Shown: positions 17,231 to 26,671, numbered from the stretch's first letter. The stretch: DNA of 38,728 nucleotides from Cloacimonetes bacterium UBA5835 (GCA_002432865.1 DJGX01000032.1:1-38728), one strand, 5' to 3'. Notes: generated by a model from the sequence alone, not told the origin. Program-made: numbers and translations.

Positions 17231-17992
17231 TCAGGATCCAATAACAGTTTTTACAGCTTCTTTTTTTAAGCGCCCCAGTTGGCCATTAGGTAAATGAACC
17301 AGATAATGGTTATTTTCGCTTTGCACTATTTTAACGATCAATCCCGAATGGACTGTTTGGATAACATTATTACTTGTGGGGGAGAGAAGGTTAGTTTGAT
17401 TTAAAATCACAACAGCATTAGGATTATGTTTTTGGTGGTGCAGTTTTATTCCCAGAGTTATTGAAGAAGCTATGCAGATAATTAAACACAGAGCTAAAAC
17501 TAAGATTGGCAGAGCTCTTTCCTTTTCTGGATCATAAAAAAGCAGCCAACATAGGGCTAAGGCAGATAGAAACAGAAAGATAAGAACAAAGATAGCAAGC
17601 CTGTTAACGGAAAAAAAATCCAGAACTTTATAAAGAACCTGCACCAAAAAAAGGTGTTCAGGATATAAATCTGCATCTGGACTATAGCGGATGGATAGGT
17701 TTAAGTTGTTTTTTGCCTGAGAATGGGCAGAATTGATGTTCAATGCTTTTAAGAAGTATAAATTAGCCATTCCGATATCTCCCCTGGCAAAGAAATCTAC
17801 TCCCAGATTATAAAAGAGATCAGCATTCTTTTTGTGTTCTGCTTCTCGGATTGCTTTATCCAGGGAATCCGGTAATTGAGTAAGCTCGCCGGAATTTATA
17901 TATTGCGATGTTTTTAATGAATCTGTTTGAGCAAAGAGAGCTTCTCCTAAAATAAAGCAGAAGATACATAAGAAAATTAAACGCCACTTCAT
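17231..17992 (-). CDS. batE: BatE-like TPR membrane protein with SH3-like C-terminus
   Basis: The 253-residue protein has a signal peptide (about 1-21) and a TPR pair (about 55-105, LFYNLGVDFFARGDIGMANL). Two transmembrane helices follow (about 130-152 and 158-182), then a C-terminal SH3-like domain (about 195-250) with a conserved-looking GQLGRLKKEAV end. This is the layout of BatE. It overlaps batD by 4 bases and is the last gene of the operon. Confidence 0.8.
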   Translation of the reverse strand: MKWRLIFLCIFCFILGEALFAQTDSLKTSQYINSGELTQLPDSLDKAIREAEHKKNADLFYNLGVDFFARGDIGMANLYFLKALNINSAHSQAKNNLNLSIRYSPDADLYPEHLFLVQVLYKVLDFFSVNRLAIFVLIFLFLSALALCWLLFYDPEKERALPILVLALCLIICIASSITLGIKLHHQKHNPNAVVILNQTNLLSPTSNNVIQTVHSGLIVKIVQSENNHYLVHLPNGQLGRLKKEAVKTVIGS

Positions 17993-19770
17993 TTTGTGCT
18001 CCTGTTATGTTTATTTTTACCCAAACGAGTAAAGCCGTTAAATATCTTACGGATGCGGTTTAGATCTTCGTCCAAATTTACGGCTCTTTCCGATTCTGGC
18101 ATAAATCTGGCTGCTTGGCTATGGTTTAAAAATAGCTGTATTTCTTCCAGAAGCCAATCTGGGATATTTTCTTGGCTAAGCGCCTGCAATTTTTCTTTTG
18201 TGGATAGACGGTTGGAGAGCTTATATTTGGAAGCAAGATATTCAAACAGAGCTTTTTCTGCCAAAGGATAGAATTCCAGCGACAAATTTTTGGCAGCTAA
18301 AGTGGCTGGTTTCAAATAACGAAGCAAAACTTTTTCAGCTTTCAAAGAAGCATAGCGTTCTGGATTATCTCTTTTCATTTTACTATCCAGAGCAAAAAAT
18401 GCAACAAATAATGAAAAAGCAAAGATAAGTAACACCAAAATCCAATACCAGGGCTGTTGGACATAAGGAACATAAGGTGGAAAATGCTTTTTCACTACTT
18501 TGGGCAGCATCGCTTTGGGTGTTTTAGATTGTCTTAAACGGTTAAAGTAACTTAATACATTTGCCGAGGAAACCTTTATCATTTCTTTTGGGCTGCGGTA
18601 GGTTTTGTAGCTACCGCTATAGTTATCAAACCAAGTAAAACTAAGTTCTGGAAGTTCATAACTTCCTTTATCCTGAGGAATTAGGGTATAATAATAGGTA
18701 CGCTCTCCTTCAATTCCTGCCTTGAGATTGTCTATAACCATTGGAGTAGATACCTGAAATCCTTTCCCAGAAGCAAATTCAGGAGCAGAAAATTGATTGA
18801 AATTACCTCTGCCCTTAATTTTTAGGGTGAAAGTGATAGTTTCCCCCAAAGAAAGCTCTTTACGGGAAAGAGAATAGCTAATTTTAAAATCTCCTACTGC
18901 TCCCCCAAAAGAAGCTGGAACATTGTTTTTGGGCAAGGGCAGAACATTTATAATACCCCCTTCACTGCGTAGGGTTTTATTGGAATAACTGAAACGGTAT
19001 AAACGAGCATAACCTTCTAAAATAGGAGCTTGCAACCTTCCTTCTTTATTGGGAATAATTGCCAATCTTTTAATTAGAGCCCGCTTATACTGCTTTCCGT
19101 TCAAATTTACATTCTCATAATTCAAAACAGAGGGTTGCTCATAAGTGCTTTTTCCATAGCCATCGGAATCAATCTCATTTTCCAAATTGAATGAGCGAAC
19201 CATTTCATCCGTATAGAGATAGTAAGAAACAATAGTGGGAAAACCACGATAAATTGTTTGTTCTTGTGGAATTGCTAAAAGAAAAGAATCTCCTATCCAC
19301 TGTTCTCTATCATCCCAAGAATCTGGTTCATCAAAACCGAAAGCTCCAAAATTGGGATATGAAGGTGCACTTTGACTTGGTGCTTTTGATGTTCCCTTAA
19401 CTACTTCAATATTGATTTCTCGAGTAGAATAAAAGCGTCCATTCACTTTCACTTGAAAAGAAGGAATAGTGGTTTTTCCAGTTTTTAAGGGAAAATAAAA
19501 AAAACGAAAGGTTTCTGAAAACTCGGAAACCAGCTTTGTTCCTTCAAAAACTACAGAACTACTGGAGCCACTTGTCATATTTCGAAAACTAAATAGAGGA
19601 ATAGAAGGAGGAGTTGGTTCAACAACTTTAATTCTATCGCTGTCTGTAATCTTTAAGGTTACTTCCAGTTGATCATTTGTACTGATCACATATTTATTTA
19701 CTGATAAATCTATCTTCAAAGCAGATAGCATAAGCGGGAAAAGCATAATCAACAATATAGTTTTTTTCAT
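17989..19770 (-). CDS. batD: BatD, oxygen-tolerance operon periplasmic protein
   Basis: The 593-residue protein has a signal peptide (1-18) and a long beta-rich periplasmic region with several Ig-like modules (about 20-430), including LSLGETITFTLKIKGRGNF near 305. A transmembrane helix follows at about 437-458 (WYWILVLLIFAFSLFVAFF), then a cytoplasmic helical tail of about 135 residues. This matches BatD in size and order. The start is one base after the batC stop codon. BatD is thought to hold the VWA proteins BatA/B together across the membrane; the biochemical role is not established. Confidence 0.88.
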   Translation of the reverse strand: MKKTILLIMLFPLMLSALKIDLSVNKYVISTNDQLEVTLKITDSDRIKVVEPTPPSIPLFSFRNMTSGSSSSVVFEGTKLVSEFSETFRFFYFPLKTGKTTIPSFQVKVNGRFYSTREINIEVVKGTSKAPSQSAPSYPNFGAFGFDEPDSWDDREQWIGDSFLLAIPQEQTIYRGFPTIVSYYLYTDEMVRSFNLENEIDSDGYGKSTYEQPSVLNYENVNLNGKQYKRALIKRLAIIPNKEGRLQAPILEGYARLYRFSYSNKTLRSEGGIINVLPLPKNNVPASFGGAVGDFKISYSLSRKELSLGETITFTLKIKGRGNFNQFSAPEFASGKGFQVSTPMVIDNLKAGIEGERTYYYTLIPQDKGSYELPELSFTWFDNYSGSYKTYRSPKEMIKVSSANVLSYFNRLRQSKTPKAMLPKVVKKHFPPYVPYVQQPWYWILVLLIFAFSLFVAFFALDSKMKRDNPERYASLKAEKVLLRYLKPATLAAKNLSLEFYPLAEKALFEYLASKYKLSNRLSTKEKLQALSQENIPDWLLEEIQLFLNHSQAARFMPESERAVNLDEDLNRIRKIFNGFTRLGKNKHNRSTK

Positions 19771-19771
19771 T

Positions 19772-20359
19772 TCACCACCATTTATCGGTTTTGAAACTTT
19801 GTTTGGGCTTTTGCTGCTGACGGTCTGTGCTTTCTTTATTATCCAATCCTTTTAGAATATTAAGGATATCTTCATCTTTATGCTTATCTTCATTCTGTTG
19901 CATCAATGGCTGAGGATTTGGCTGTTTTTGTAATTTGCGTAAAGTCAATTCATAATTTGCCCGTAGATCATCATCATTAGGATTCAAAAGTAAAGCTTCC
20001 TTATAGTCCTTTAGTGCTTTTTGATAATCCTTTTGTAGATAGGCAATATTGCCTCTATCGTAGAGAATATCTTTTTTATCCTGGGCATTGTTCAAAGCTA
20101 TGGATATGGCAGAATCGGCTTCGGCAAAACGGTTTTGCTTATATAAACTCTTGGCTAAATTGGCATAAGCTGCAGCGTCATTATTTGTAGTGTTTTTACG
20201 GAACAGGTTTTCTGCTTTGTTATATTTTTTGGCTTGGTAAAAAGAATCAGCAAAGCTCTGCCGAATCACTTTTGGCCTTAATAGTAATTCCAGAATAAGC
20301 ATCAAAATTATAATTACTATCACTAATAAAATTATCCGCTTTGCTTTAATGCTCATCAC
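19772..20359 (-). CDS. batC: BatC, TPR membrane protein
   Basis: The 195-residue protein has one N-terminal transmembrane helix (about 8-27) and about three TPR units between 40 and 150, the clearest around KDYQKALKDYKEALLLNPND. A charged Gln/Lys-rich tail follows. It overlaps batB by 14 bases. Position between batB and batD and the single helix plus TPR layout identify it as BatC. Confidence 0.82.
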   Translation of the reverse strand: MMSIKAKRIILLVIVIIILMLILELLLRPKVIRQSFADSFYQAKKYNKAENLFRKNTTNNDAAAYANLAKSLYKQNRFAEADSAISIALNNAQDKKDILYDRGNIAYLQKDYQKALKDYKEALLLNPNDDDLRANYELTLRKLQKQPNPQPLMQQNEDKHKDEDILNILKGLDNKESTDRQQQKPKQSFKTDKWW

Positions 20360-21341
20360 TATGCTCCGCAGCCATCAAACCCCTTTTTCTTTTTCTGGGA
20401 TCAAGGAGGGATTCTATAATAAGTAAAAGCAAAGCCAAAATGCCAAAGAGGTAATATTGCTCTTTCAATATAGTAACTTTCTTTCCTCGGCGGGTGCTTT
20501 CGCTCTCATATATTCTTTTTAATATCAGCTGGATTTCTTCTCCTCCAGGAGTTACCCGAAAATACTCTCCATTCGTAAGTTCAGCAATTTCCTGAAGGGT
20601 TGTCTCATCCAGAAAAGTTTTTACCTCTTCTCCCGTTTCAGGATGACGGATTATTGTTCCTTTCGGACTTCCCACTCCCATAGTGTATACTCTAATTCCT
20701 TTGGCCTTAAGTTCTTTGGCTTTACGCAGCACAGAATTTTCAAGATCTTCTCCATCCGAAATTAAGATTAAAGTATTAGCTTTAGAATCTGTCGGAAATG
20801 CCTCTGCAGCCAAAGCAAGAGCTTTTCCGATATTGGTTCCTGGAATTTCTACACTATTACTGTTCAAACCGTTTAAAACAATTCTTACTGCTTCGTAATC
20901 ATCAGTTAAGGGACATTGTAAAGTAGCTGTTCCCGCAAAAGCAATAATGCCAATTCGGTCTGTTTTTACCTGATCTAAAAAACTACCAATCTGTAAAATA
21001 GCACGCAACAATCTACTGGGCATCATATCTGTGGCATCCATACTTTTAGAAACATCTATAGCAAATATAATGTCCATTCCGCTACTTTGCAAATCCTTTT
21101 TTTCATAATCCCATTGTGGTCTGGTGAGAGCTATGATTATACATCCCAAAGCAAGAATGCAGATAAATAATTTAAAACCTATCCAGAAAGGTGATTGAGA
21201 ATGATAATAATGCTCTTTTAAATGCAGCTCTGCGTATTTTTGAAAGCGACGCCGTAATCTGTTTTCCCTTCTGAAAAGTAAAATAAGAAAGATAAGGCAA
21301 AATGCCAAAAGTGCTAAATAATATGGATTTGCAATATTCAT
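20346..21341 (-). CDS. batB: BatB, von Willebrand factor A membrane protein
   Basis: The 331-residue protein has an N-terminal helix (about 6-24), a second helix (about 55-73), a VWA domain with an intact MIDAS DxSxS (Asp96, Ser98, Ser100) at about 88-280, and a final transmembrane helix (about 298-315). The domain faces the periplasm by homology with characterised Bat proteins. It overlaps batA by 4 bases (ATGA). BatA and BatB are paralogues thought to form a metal-dependent complex. Confidence 0.92.
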   Translation of the reverse strand: MNIANPYYLALLAFCLIFLILLFRRENRLRRRFQKYAELHLKEHYYHSQSPFWIGFKLFICILALGCIIIALTRPQWDYEKKDLQSSGMDIIFAIDVSKSMDATDMMPSRLLRAILQIGSFLDQVKTDRIGIIAFAGTATLQCPLTDDYEAVRIVLNGLNSNSVEIPGTNIGKALALAAEAFPTDSKANTLILISDGEDLENSVLRKAKELKAKGIRVYTMGVGSPKGTIIRHPETGEEVKTFLDETTLQEIAELTNGEYFRVTPGGEEIQLILKRIYESESTRRGKKVTILKEQYYLFGILALLLLIIESLLDPRKRKRGLMAAEHSDEH

Positions 21342-22339
21342 AGCTGGTCTGGTAAAATAGGTAAGATAACCGTTTTCAGTAACAGTTCAATAGCCAGAAA
21401 GATGAAAGCAAGCCATAAAAAAGGCATAAACTGCTCACTGTAGTTATATCTGAATTGGGTGGTGAATTGGGTTTTTTCCAAGCGGTCTATTTTATTCATA
21501 ATATCCGCTAGACTTTTTGCATCAGTTGCTAAAGCTGCTTTTCCAGTTCCTGTTGTTGTTGCTATTTTATTCAGGGTCTCCATATCCAAATCTATTAGTG
21601 TATTAATATAGCGAGTTCCAAAAACAGGATCAGAATAGGGGAAAGGAACTAATCCTTTACTTCCAACTCCTATGGGATAAACTTTTATGCCAAGTTCCTT
21701 AGCCATTTCCGCTGCAGTTAAAGGGTCTATTTCTCCAGTGTTATTAACACCATCTGTAATAAGAATGATCACTCTACTTTTGGCTGTGCTATTTTTTAAA
21801 CGGGCAACTGCTTTTGCCAAACCCATTCCTAAGGCAGTTGCAGAAGCTTCTTCATTAACTTTTAGCTTTTCTAAAGAATTTAACATAGCAAGATGATCAA
21901 AAGTAAGAGGAACCTGAGTTAATGCATATTCGGAAAAAGCTACTAAGCCAAATCTGTCGTTGGGACGCTTTTTTACAAAGTCCTTAGCTACACTAACTGC
22001 AGCACTTAATCTATTTTGAGGGGCAAAATCCATAGCTAACATAGAACCACTGATATCAATTGCCATTATAATATCCACACCCTTATTACTTAAATCTCGG
22101 GAACGAGTTCCCCAACGCGGTTCAGCTATAGCGATACAAAGAAAAAATATTATTAAGGCACGTAAAACAGGGAAAAGATAACGATAAAGATATTGGTTGT
22201 GAGATAAAAATCGCAACTGCTTTACTCTGGAATGAGGTAGATAATTCCTTCTTCTATTGTTGAACTTTAACTCCCATACTAAATATAAAGGAATAATCAA
22301 CAAAAGCAACAACAACCAGGGATGGCCAAATTTAATCAA
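21338..22339 (-). CDS. batA: BatA, von Willebrand factor A membrane protein
   Basis: The 333-residue protein has N-terminal helices (about 7-22 and 55-73), a VWA domain with an intact MIDAS DxSxS (Asp95, Ser97, Ser99) at about 87-275, and a C-terminal transmembrane helix (about 308-325). It overlaps the genes on both sides by 4 bases, so translation is likely coupled. It is the first of the two VWA genes, hence BatA. Confidence 0.92.
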   Translation of the reverse strand: MIKFGHPWLLLLLLIIPLYLVWELKFNNRRRNYLPHSRVKQLRFLSHNQYLYRYLFPVLRALIIFFLCIAIAEPRWGTRSRDLSNKGVDIIMAIDISGSMLAMDFAPQNRLSAAVSVAKDFVKKRPNDRFGLVAFSEYALTQVPLTFDHLAMLNSLEKLKVNEEASATALGMGLAKAVARLKNSTAKSRVIILITDGVNNTGEIDPLTAAEMAKELGIKVYPIGVGSKGLVPFPYSDPVFGTRYINTLIDLDMETLNKIATTTGTGKAALATDAKSLADIMNKIDRLEKTQFTTQFRYNYSEQFMPFLWLAFIFLAIELLLKTVILPILPDQL

Positions 22340-23217
22340 TTCTTTGCCTCTATTGTGTTACCAATAAAACTAATCAAATAGTCCTTCAGCCATAAAGTGT
22401 AATTCTCAATCTCTTGTAGCGAGGGTTGGCGTTTGGCAAATTTAACCATATCACAATAGTTTATAAATGCTCTAATTTCCCGATAATTCGGAATATTGCG
22501 TTTGTTTAGATAAGTGATGATTTCGTTACCTGTCATTTCCAAGGCGGGAAAATGATAGGTCTCTTCTAAAAAGCCACGCAAAATATTGGATAACCGAAAA
22601 TGATATAAAACCACCTCTCCTTTGGCAAGTAAATCTTCTTTAATAAGCTCATCTAACGCTTGTATAGATTTTTTCCAAGCAGGTAAAATAGCTTGTTTAG
22701 TTTCTGGCTGCGTTATATACTCTCGCTTAGGTTTTTTAGGACGCTTCAACCAAAGATAAATTGCTAAAGCTATTGCGATTAATAATAAAATCAGATACAC
22801 CCATATTCCTAATTGTAAAGGATACTTTTGCAAAGGTTTAATATCCCTTAAAAGAGTATCCCCTTCGGCTAAAACTGAAAGAACATACACTCTAAAACCA
22901 TCAGTGTAAACAGGAGTTACAGAGCTGTCAACTGGATTTACTGATATGCGTGGAAAAGATAATGCCCCTATTTTCAGAGGTGCTATTTTAATTTGCCAGC
23001 TGCGGGTATTCTTTTCATCCTGTCTGCTTTCCAATATAGCAAAATCCTCTAAAGTATCAGGGATAGAAACACTATGTATTGGGTAATCGGCAGTTATTTT
23101 TAAGAGGAAAGGAGTTCCAACTTTTAAGCTGTCTGCTCCTTGAAGTTCTTGATGGAATGCCCAAATTATCAAAGGGAAAAAGATAAGGGAGAAAGCCAAA
23201 ACGCTGGATTTTTTCAT
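22336..23217 (-). CDS. Short BatD-like / DUF4381-type membrane protein
   Basis: The 293-residue protein has a signal peptide (1-20) and one Ig-like periplasmic domain (about 30-115, with an APLKIGALSFP segment like BatD). A transmembrane helix follows at about 136-158, then a cytoplasmic helical domain (about 175-285) resembling the tail of BatD and DUF4381 proteins. It lies between the DUF58 gene and batA, where such proteins occur in many moxR operons. It may anchor the DUF58 protein or a VWA protein at the membrane; this is inference. Confidence 0.7.
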   Translation of the reverse strand: MKKSSVLAFSLIFFPLIIWAFHQELQGADSLKVGTPFLLKITADYPIHSVSIPDTLEDFAILESRQDEKNTRSWQIKIAPLKIGALSFPRISVNPVDSSVTPVYTDGFRVYVLSVLAEGDTLLRDIKPLQKYPLQLGIWVYLILLLIAIALAIYLWLKRPKKPKREYITQPETKQAILPAWKKSIQALDELIKEDLLAKGEVVLYHFRLSNILRGFLEETYHFPALEMTGNEIITYLNKRNIPNYREIRAFINYCDMVKFAKRQPSLQEIENYTLWLKDYLISFIGNTIEAKN

Positions 23218-24098
23218 CGTCTTTTTCCTCTTAGAGCAAAGAATTTTCGTAATGAACTTACATAAGAATCTGAAGTTTTGATCATTAGATAATCACAATT
23301 ACATTCGCGGAAAAATTCCTGCAACTCTTTCTGTTCATTATTTATTACTTCTTGATAGGCCTTACGCAATTTGGGATCGGAACTATTTATCCAAATTTCT
23401 TCTCCGGTTTCGGGATCCTTCAAGGATAAAATGCCTGCAGGGGGAAGTTCTAGTTCGCTATCATCTACAACCTGTAAAGCAACAACTTCATTTTTAGCAG
23501 CCAGGATTTTTAAGGAGCGTTCATATCCAGAATCGATCCAATCTGATAAAATAAAAATAATACAGCGTTTTTTCAACATTTTATAGGCATATTCACAAGC
23601 TGCTTGCAGGGATGTCTTTTTCCCCTTTGGCTCGTAATAGAGAACTTCGCGAAGAATTTCCAAAGCATTATTTCTTCCTTTTCGAGGAGGCAAAAAACGC
23701 TCTACTTGGTCAGAAAAAAGGATCAGGCCAGCTAAATCCTGATTGGCCACTGCAGAAAAAGATAAAGCTGCCACTAATTCAGCAATGCGTTCTCTTTTTA
23801 TCATACTACGGGTGCCAAATTCTTGTGAACTACTTACATCAACCAAGAAAACTACTCTCAATTCTCGGGTCTCACGGTATTTCTTTATGTAAAGCTGACC
23901 CAAACGCGCTGAAACATTCCAGTCAATATCTCTGTAATTATCTCCGGGCTGATATTCCCGCACTTCCGAAAATTCCAAACCCTGTCCTTTAAACCGACTG
24001 TGATATTCTCCACGAAACATTTCGGCAACGGGATTTCGCGTCCGAATTTCTATCCTGCGAATTTTTTTTAGGATATCGGAAACACTTTGGGTAAACAT
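23214..24098 (-). CDS. DUF58 family VWA-like protein
   Basis: The 294-residue cytoplasmic protein carries the DUF58 signature PGDNYRDIDW (51-60) with SARLGQLYIKKY after it. A VWA-like domain follows with DVSSS (Asp87, Ser89, Ser91) forming a plausible MIDAS. DUF58 genes nearly always follow moxR, as here (16 bases), and the proteins are thought to be clients or partners of the MoxR ATPase. It overlaps the next gene by 4 bases. Confidence 0.92.
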   Translation of the reverse strand: MFTQSVSDILKKIRRIEIRTRNPVAEMFRGEYHSRFKGQGLEFSEVREYQPGDNYRDIDWNVSARLGQLYIKKYRETRELRVVFLVDVSSSQEFGTRSMIKRERIAELVAALSFSAVANQDLAGLILFSDQVERFLPPRKGRNNALEILREVLYYEPKGKKTSLQAACEYAYKMLKKRCIIFILSDWIDSGYERSLKILAAKNEVVALQVVDDSELELPPAGILSLKDPETGEEIWINSSDPKLRKAYQEVINNEQKELQEFFRECNCDYLMIKTSDSYVSSLRKFFALRGKRR

Positions 24099-24114
24099 AA
24101 GCAGAGATATATCT

Positions 24115-25101
24115 TTAAGGGACTTCTATTTCATCCAAAATTCGATTAATTATATCTTCGGTAGTAATTTCTTCAGCTTCTGCTTCATAAGAAAGAATTA
24201 TCCGATGCCTTAAAACATCTCTGGCAATTGCTTTGATGTCATCTGGAATAACATAAGCCCTACCAGATATATAAGCATTGGCTTTTGCTGCTCTTGCCAG
24301 ATAAATTGTAGCGCGGGGTGAAGCCCCAAATTCAATTAATCCCTTTAAATCGTTTAAGCGAGGATAACGTTCTGGATGACGAGTAGAATTAATCAAGTGT
24401 AAAATATAATCCTTCAGCTTTTCTTCCATATATACCATATACATCACTTCGCGCATACTTTCTATATCAGCTGGACTTAATACTTTTTTCAGAGGAATTG
24501 GTTGTTCATTTACCATCCTTTCCAAAATTATTCGTTCTTCATCGTAAGAAGGATATTTGATCTTCAGTTTCATAAAAAATCTATCTACTTGAGCTTCTGG
24601 AAGAGGATAAGTTCCTTCCTGTTCAATTGGATTCTGAGTGGCCATCACAAAAAACGGTTTAGGCAGTATAAAAGTGTTATCTCCTAAAGTAACTTGCCTT
24701 TCCTGCATTGCTTCTAAAAGTGCAGATTGTACTTTGGAAGGAGCACGATTGATTTCATCAGCCAAGATAAAATTGGCAAAGACGGGACCCTTCTTCACAC
24801 TGAAATCGCCACTTTTGGGATTGTAAATCATTGTGCCTGTTATATCTGCAGGTAACAAATCAGGTGTAAACTGAATCCTGGAATAAGAGGCATCAAAAAC
24901 TGAAGCTAAGGAAGATATTATCAGGGTCTTGGCTAAGCCAGGCACACCCTCAATAAGAATATGACCATTGGCAAGAATTCCAATCAGCAGACGGTCTATA
25001 ATTTCTTGCTGACCAACTATCACTCGGGCAATTTCCAAGCGGACATTTTCAAGGGCTACTGAACTCTGTTCTACTTTGTTCTGAATTGCCTCAATTAACA
25101 T
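24115..25101 (-). CDS. moxR: MoxR family AAA+ ATPase
   Basis: The 328-residue protein has Walker A GVPGLAKT (52-59), Walker B ILADEI (112-117) followed by the MoxR-typical NRAPSKVQSALLEAMQER, and sensor 1 in ATQNPIEQEGTYPLPEAQ. A helical lid domain follows. MoxR proteins act as chaperones that insert metal or cofactors into, or activate, VWA proteins. It leads the bat operon with a GGGGGA Shine-Dalgarno. Only about 33 bases separate it from the rpmB terminator, so the promoter is unclear: a TAAAAT at 25118-25113 would leave too short a leader. Confidence 0.95.
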   Translation of the reverse strand: MLIEAIQNKVEQSSVALENVRLEIARVIVGQQEIIDRLLIGILANGHILIEGVPGLAKTLIISSLASVFDASYSRIQFTPDLLPADITGTMIYNPKSGDFSVKKGPVFANFILADEINRAPSKVQSALLEAMQERQVTLGDNTFILPKPFFVMATQNPIEQEGTYPLPEAQVDRFFMKLKIKYPSYDEERIILERMVNEQPIPLKKVLSPADIESMREVMYMVYMEEKLKDYILHLINSTRHPERYPRLNDLKGLIEFGASPRATIYLARAAKANAYISGRAYVIPDDIKAIARDVLRHRIILSYEAEAEEITTEDIINRILDEIEVP

Positions 25102-25133
25102 AAATCCCCCATATTTTATTCACTTACTTTAAG

Positions 25134-25170
25134 TAAAAAATCGGGAATCTGACCAAACCAAGATTCCCGA
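25134..25170 (-). terminator. Intrinsic terminator between rpmB and moxR
   Basis: A perfect 10-bp stem (25141-25150 with 25161-25170) and a 10-base loop are followed on the - strand by six T (25140-25135). It lies 60 bases past the rpmB stop codon and just before the moxR leader. Confidence 0.88.
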
Positions 25171-25230
25171 AAAATGTTCTTCTATTTTATTGAGTCCAGG
25201 AGTAAAAAACCCAAACAGAACGGATTATTG

Positions 25231-25422
25231 TTAAATTACTTTACGAACTTTATTTGCTTTCAGACAAGAACTACAAACACTTATTCGTTTGGTCCCTTTT
25301 TCATCTTCAACACGAACTTTATGCAGATTAGGATAAAATCTGCGCTTAGTGGCATTTAATGCATGGCTGCGATAATTGCCTACCTGAGCTGTTTTTCCAC
25401 ATATATCACAAACTTTAGACAT
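25231..25422 (-). CDS. rpmB: Ribosomal protein L28 (bL28)
   Basis: This is a 63-residue large-subunit ribosomal protein. It has the L28 start MSKVCDICGK, the NATKRRFYPNLHKV core, and two CxxC pairs (Cys5/8 and about Cys50/53), so it is the zinc-binding form. It is monocistronic, with a terminator directly downstream. Start supported by a ggaag Shine-Dalgarno. Confidence 0.97.
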   Translation of the reverse strand: MSKVCDICGKTAQVGNYRSHALNATKRRFYPNLHKVRVEDEKGTKRISVCSSCLKANKVRKVI

Positions 25423-25486
25423 AATTCACTTCCCAATTTGTTTTCTTTTAAACCACAAAAATTATTACTCCATTTTTGACAAGCAA

Positions 25487-26602
25487 TTATTTAGCACTCT
25501 GTGGAATACGAATGTCAAAACGGCTGCCATGTGGCTCTATAGGAATATATTCTAAACGACCCTTATGCTCCTGAACCAACTTCTTGCAAATTGCCAATCC
25601 TAAACCGGTACCATAATTTTTCCCATCGGATACAAATGGCTGAAAAAGGTCTTCCTGCACTTTTTGTGGTATACCTGGACCATTATCTATAACCGATATT
25701 TGTAACCACCCAGAAGAAATACTACTCAAAATCTTAATTTCCCCTTCAACAGGCATTGCTTCAATAGCATTTTTAATAAGATTAATTAGCACTCTACGGA
25801 TTTTTCCTTCATCAAAATGAACATAATTCGGAACTCTGTTTTCTACAATAAAATCTATTTTTCGGTCTTTAAGATTGGGAAAATACATTTCCTGAAGTTC
25901 CCGGAAAAAGACATCTAAATCTACTTGTTGAATCAGTGGAGGTGTTTCTGTTCCTTTAGCAAAATCCAATATTTCGTGAACTAATTGATCAATCAGCTTG
26001 GTTTGTTTAATAATATTCTCCGTAAATTCTCTACCCTCTGGAAAAACATTCTCCAAAACCTGCGCAGTTAAAACTATAACCGTTAAGGGAGTTTTGATGT
26101 CATGAATGATTTTACTTGCGGCTAAACCAATAGCCATTAAGCGATTCTTCTTGATCATTTCATCCACGAGTTCTACAAAACGTTCATTCGTACTGCGCAA
26201 CCTCCCTGAAATTGTCCTCACCAGATTCAACATAATTAATGGATAAGCAAAGATCATATTATGAAATGCTTCTCGTGGGATGATCATCAATTCTACATCT
26301 TCTAAAGCTACTACACTTGCAGAGCGGGGGCTATCTTCAATAATGCCCATTTCGCCAAAAAAATCGCCAGCTTGTAAAATAGAAAGCTGTGCAAAAGGGG
26401 TTTCGGGATTATGTAAACCTTTATTTATTTCTACCTTCCCTTTACAGATGAAAAAAAGGTTATCGCCCCAAGAGTGTTCGGTAATAATTGCTTCACCTTT
26501 TTTAAATTGTATTCTTTCTAGATCTTTAGTAAGCTCTTGCAATACATCTTCAGAAAGACCGCTAAAAAAACCCATATTACTACACTTCGTGTTTTTTTGC
26601 AT
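25487..26602 (-). CDS. Soluble sensor histidine kinase with N-terminal cyclic-nucleotide-binding domain
   Basis: The 371-residue protein has no membrane segment. A cNMP-binding-like domain spans about 12-125 and keeps the phosphate-cassette pattern FGEMGII...PRSAS (82-96). A HisKA domain follows with the phospho-acceptor His167 in IIHDIKTPLT, then an HATPase_c domain with N-box Asn278, G1 DNGPG (306-310) and G2 GTGLGL (331-336). All catalytic motifs look intact. No response regulator lies next to it, so it is an orphan kinase. A GAGG Shine-Dalgarno supports the start. It has its own promoter at 26643-26671. The ligand (cAMP, c-di-nucleotide or none) cannot be read from sequence alone. Confidence 0.9.
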   Translation of the reverse strand: MQKNTKCSNMGFFSGLSEDVLQELTKDLERIQFKKGEAIITEHSWGDNLFFICKGKVEINKGLHNPETPFAQLSILQAGDFFGEMGIIEDSPRSASVVALEDVELMIIPREAFHNMIFAYPLIMLNLVRTISGRLRSTNERFVELVDEMIKKNRLMAIGLAASKIIHDIKTPLTVIVLTAQVLENVFPEGREFTENIIKQTKLIDQLVHEILDFAKGTETPPLIQQVDLDVFFRELQEMYFPNLKDRKIDFIVENRVPNYVHFDEGKIRRVLINLIKNAIEAMPVEGEIKILSSISSGWLQISVIDNGPGIPQKVQEDLFQPFVSDGKNYGTGLGLAICKKLVQEHKGRLEYIPIEPHGSRFDIRIPQSAK

Positions 26603-26642
26603 TTTTACCTCACATCTGCTATAGTTGTTAAATTACTTCCTA

Positions 26643-26671
26643 ATTATAACCACAATTGTTTTACATCTTAA
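26643..26671 (-). promoter_or_regulatory. Sigma-70-type promoter of the histidine kinase gene
   Basis: TTAAGA (26671-26666, 4 of 6), a 17-base spacer and a perfect TATAAT (26648-26643) predict a start near 26636 and a leader of about 34 bases. The -35 overlaps the stop codon of the upstream gene. Confidence 0.65.
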
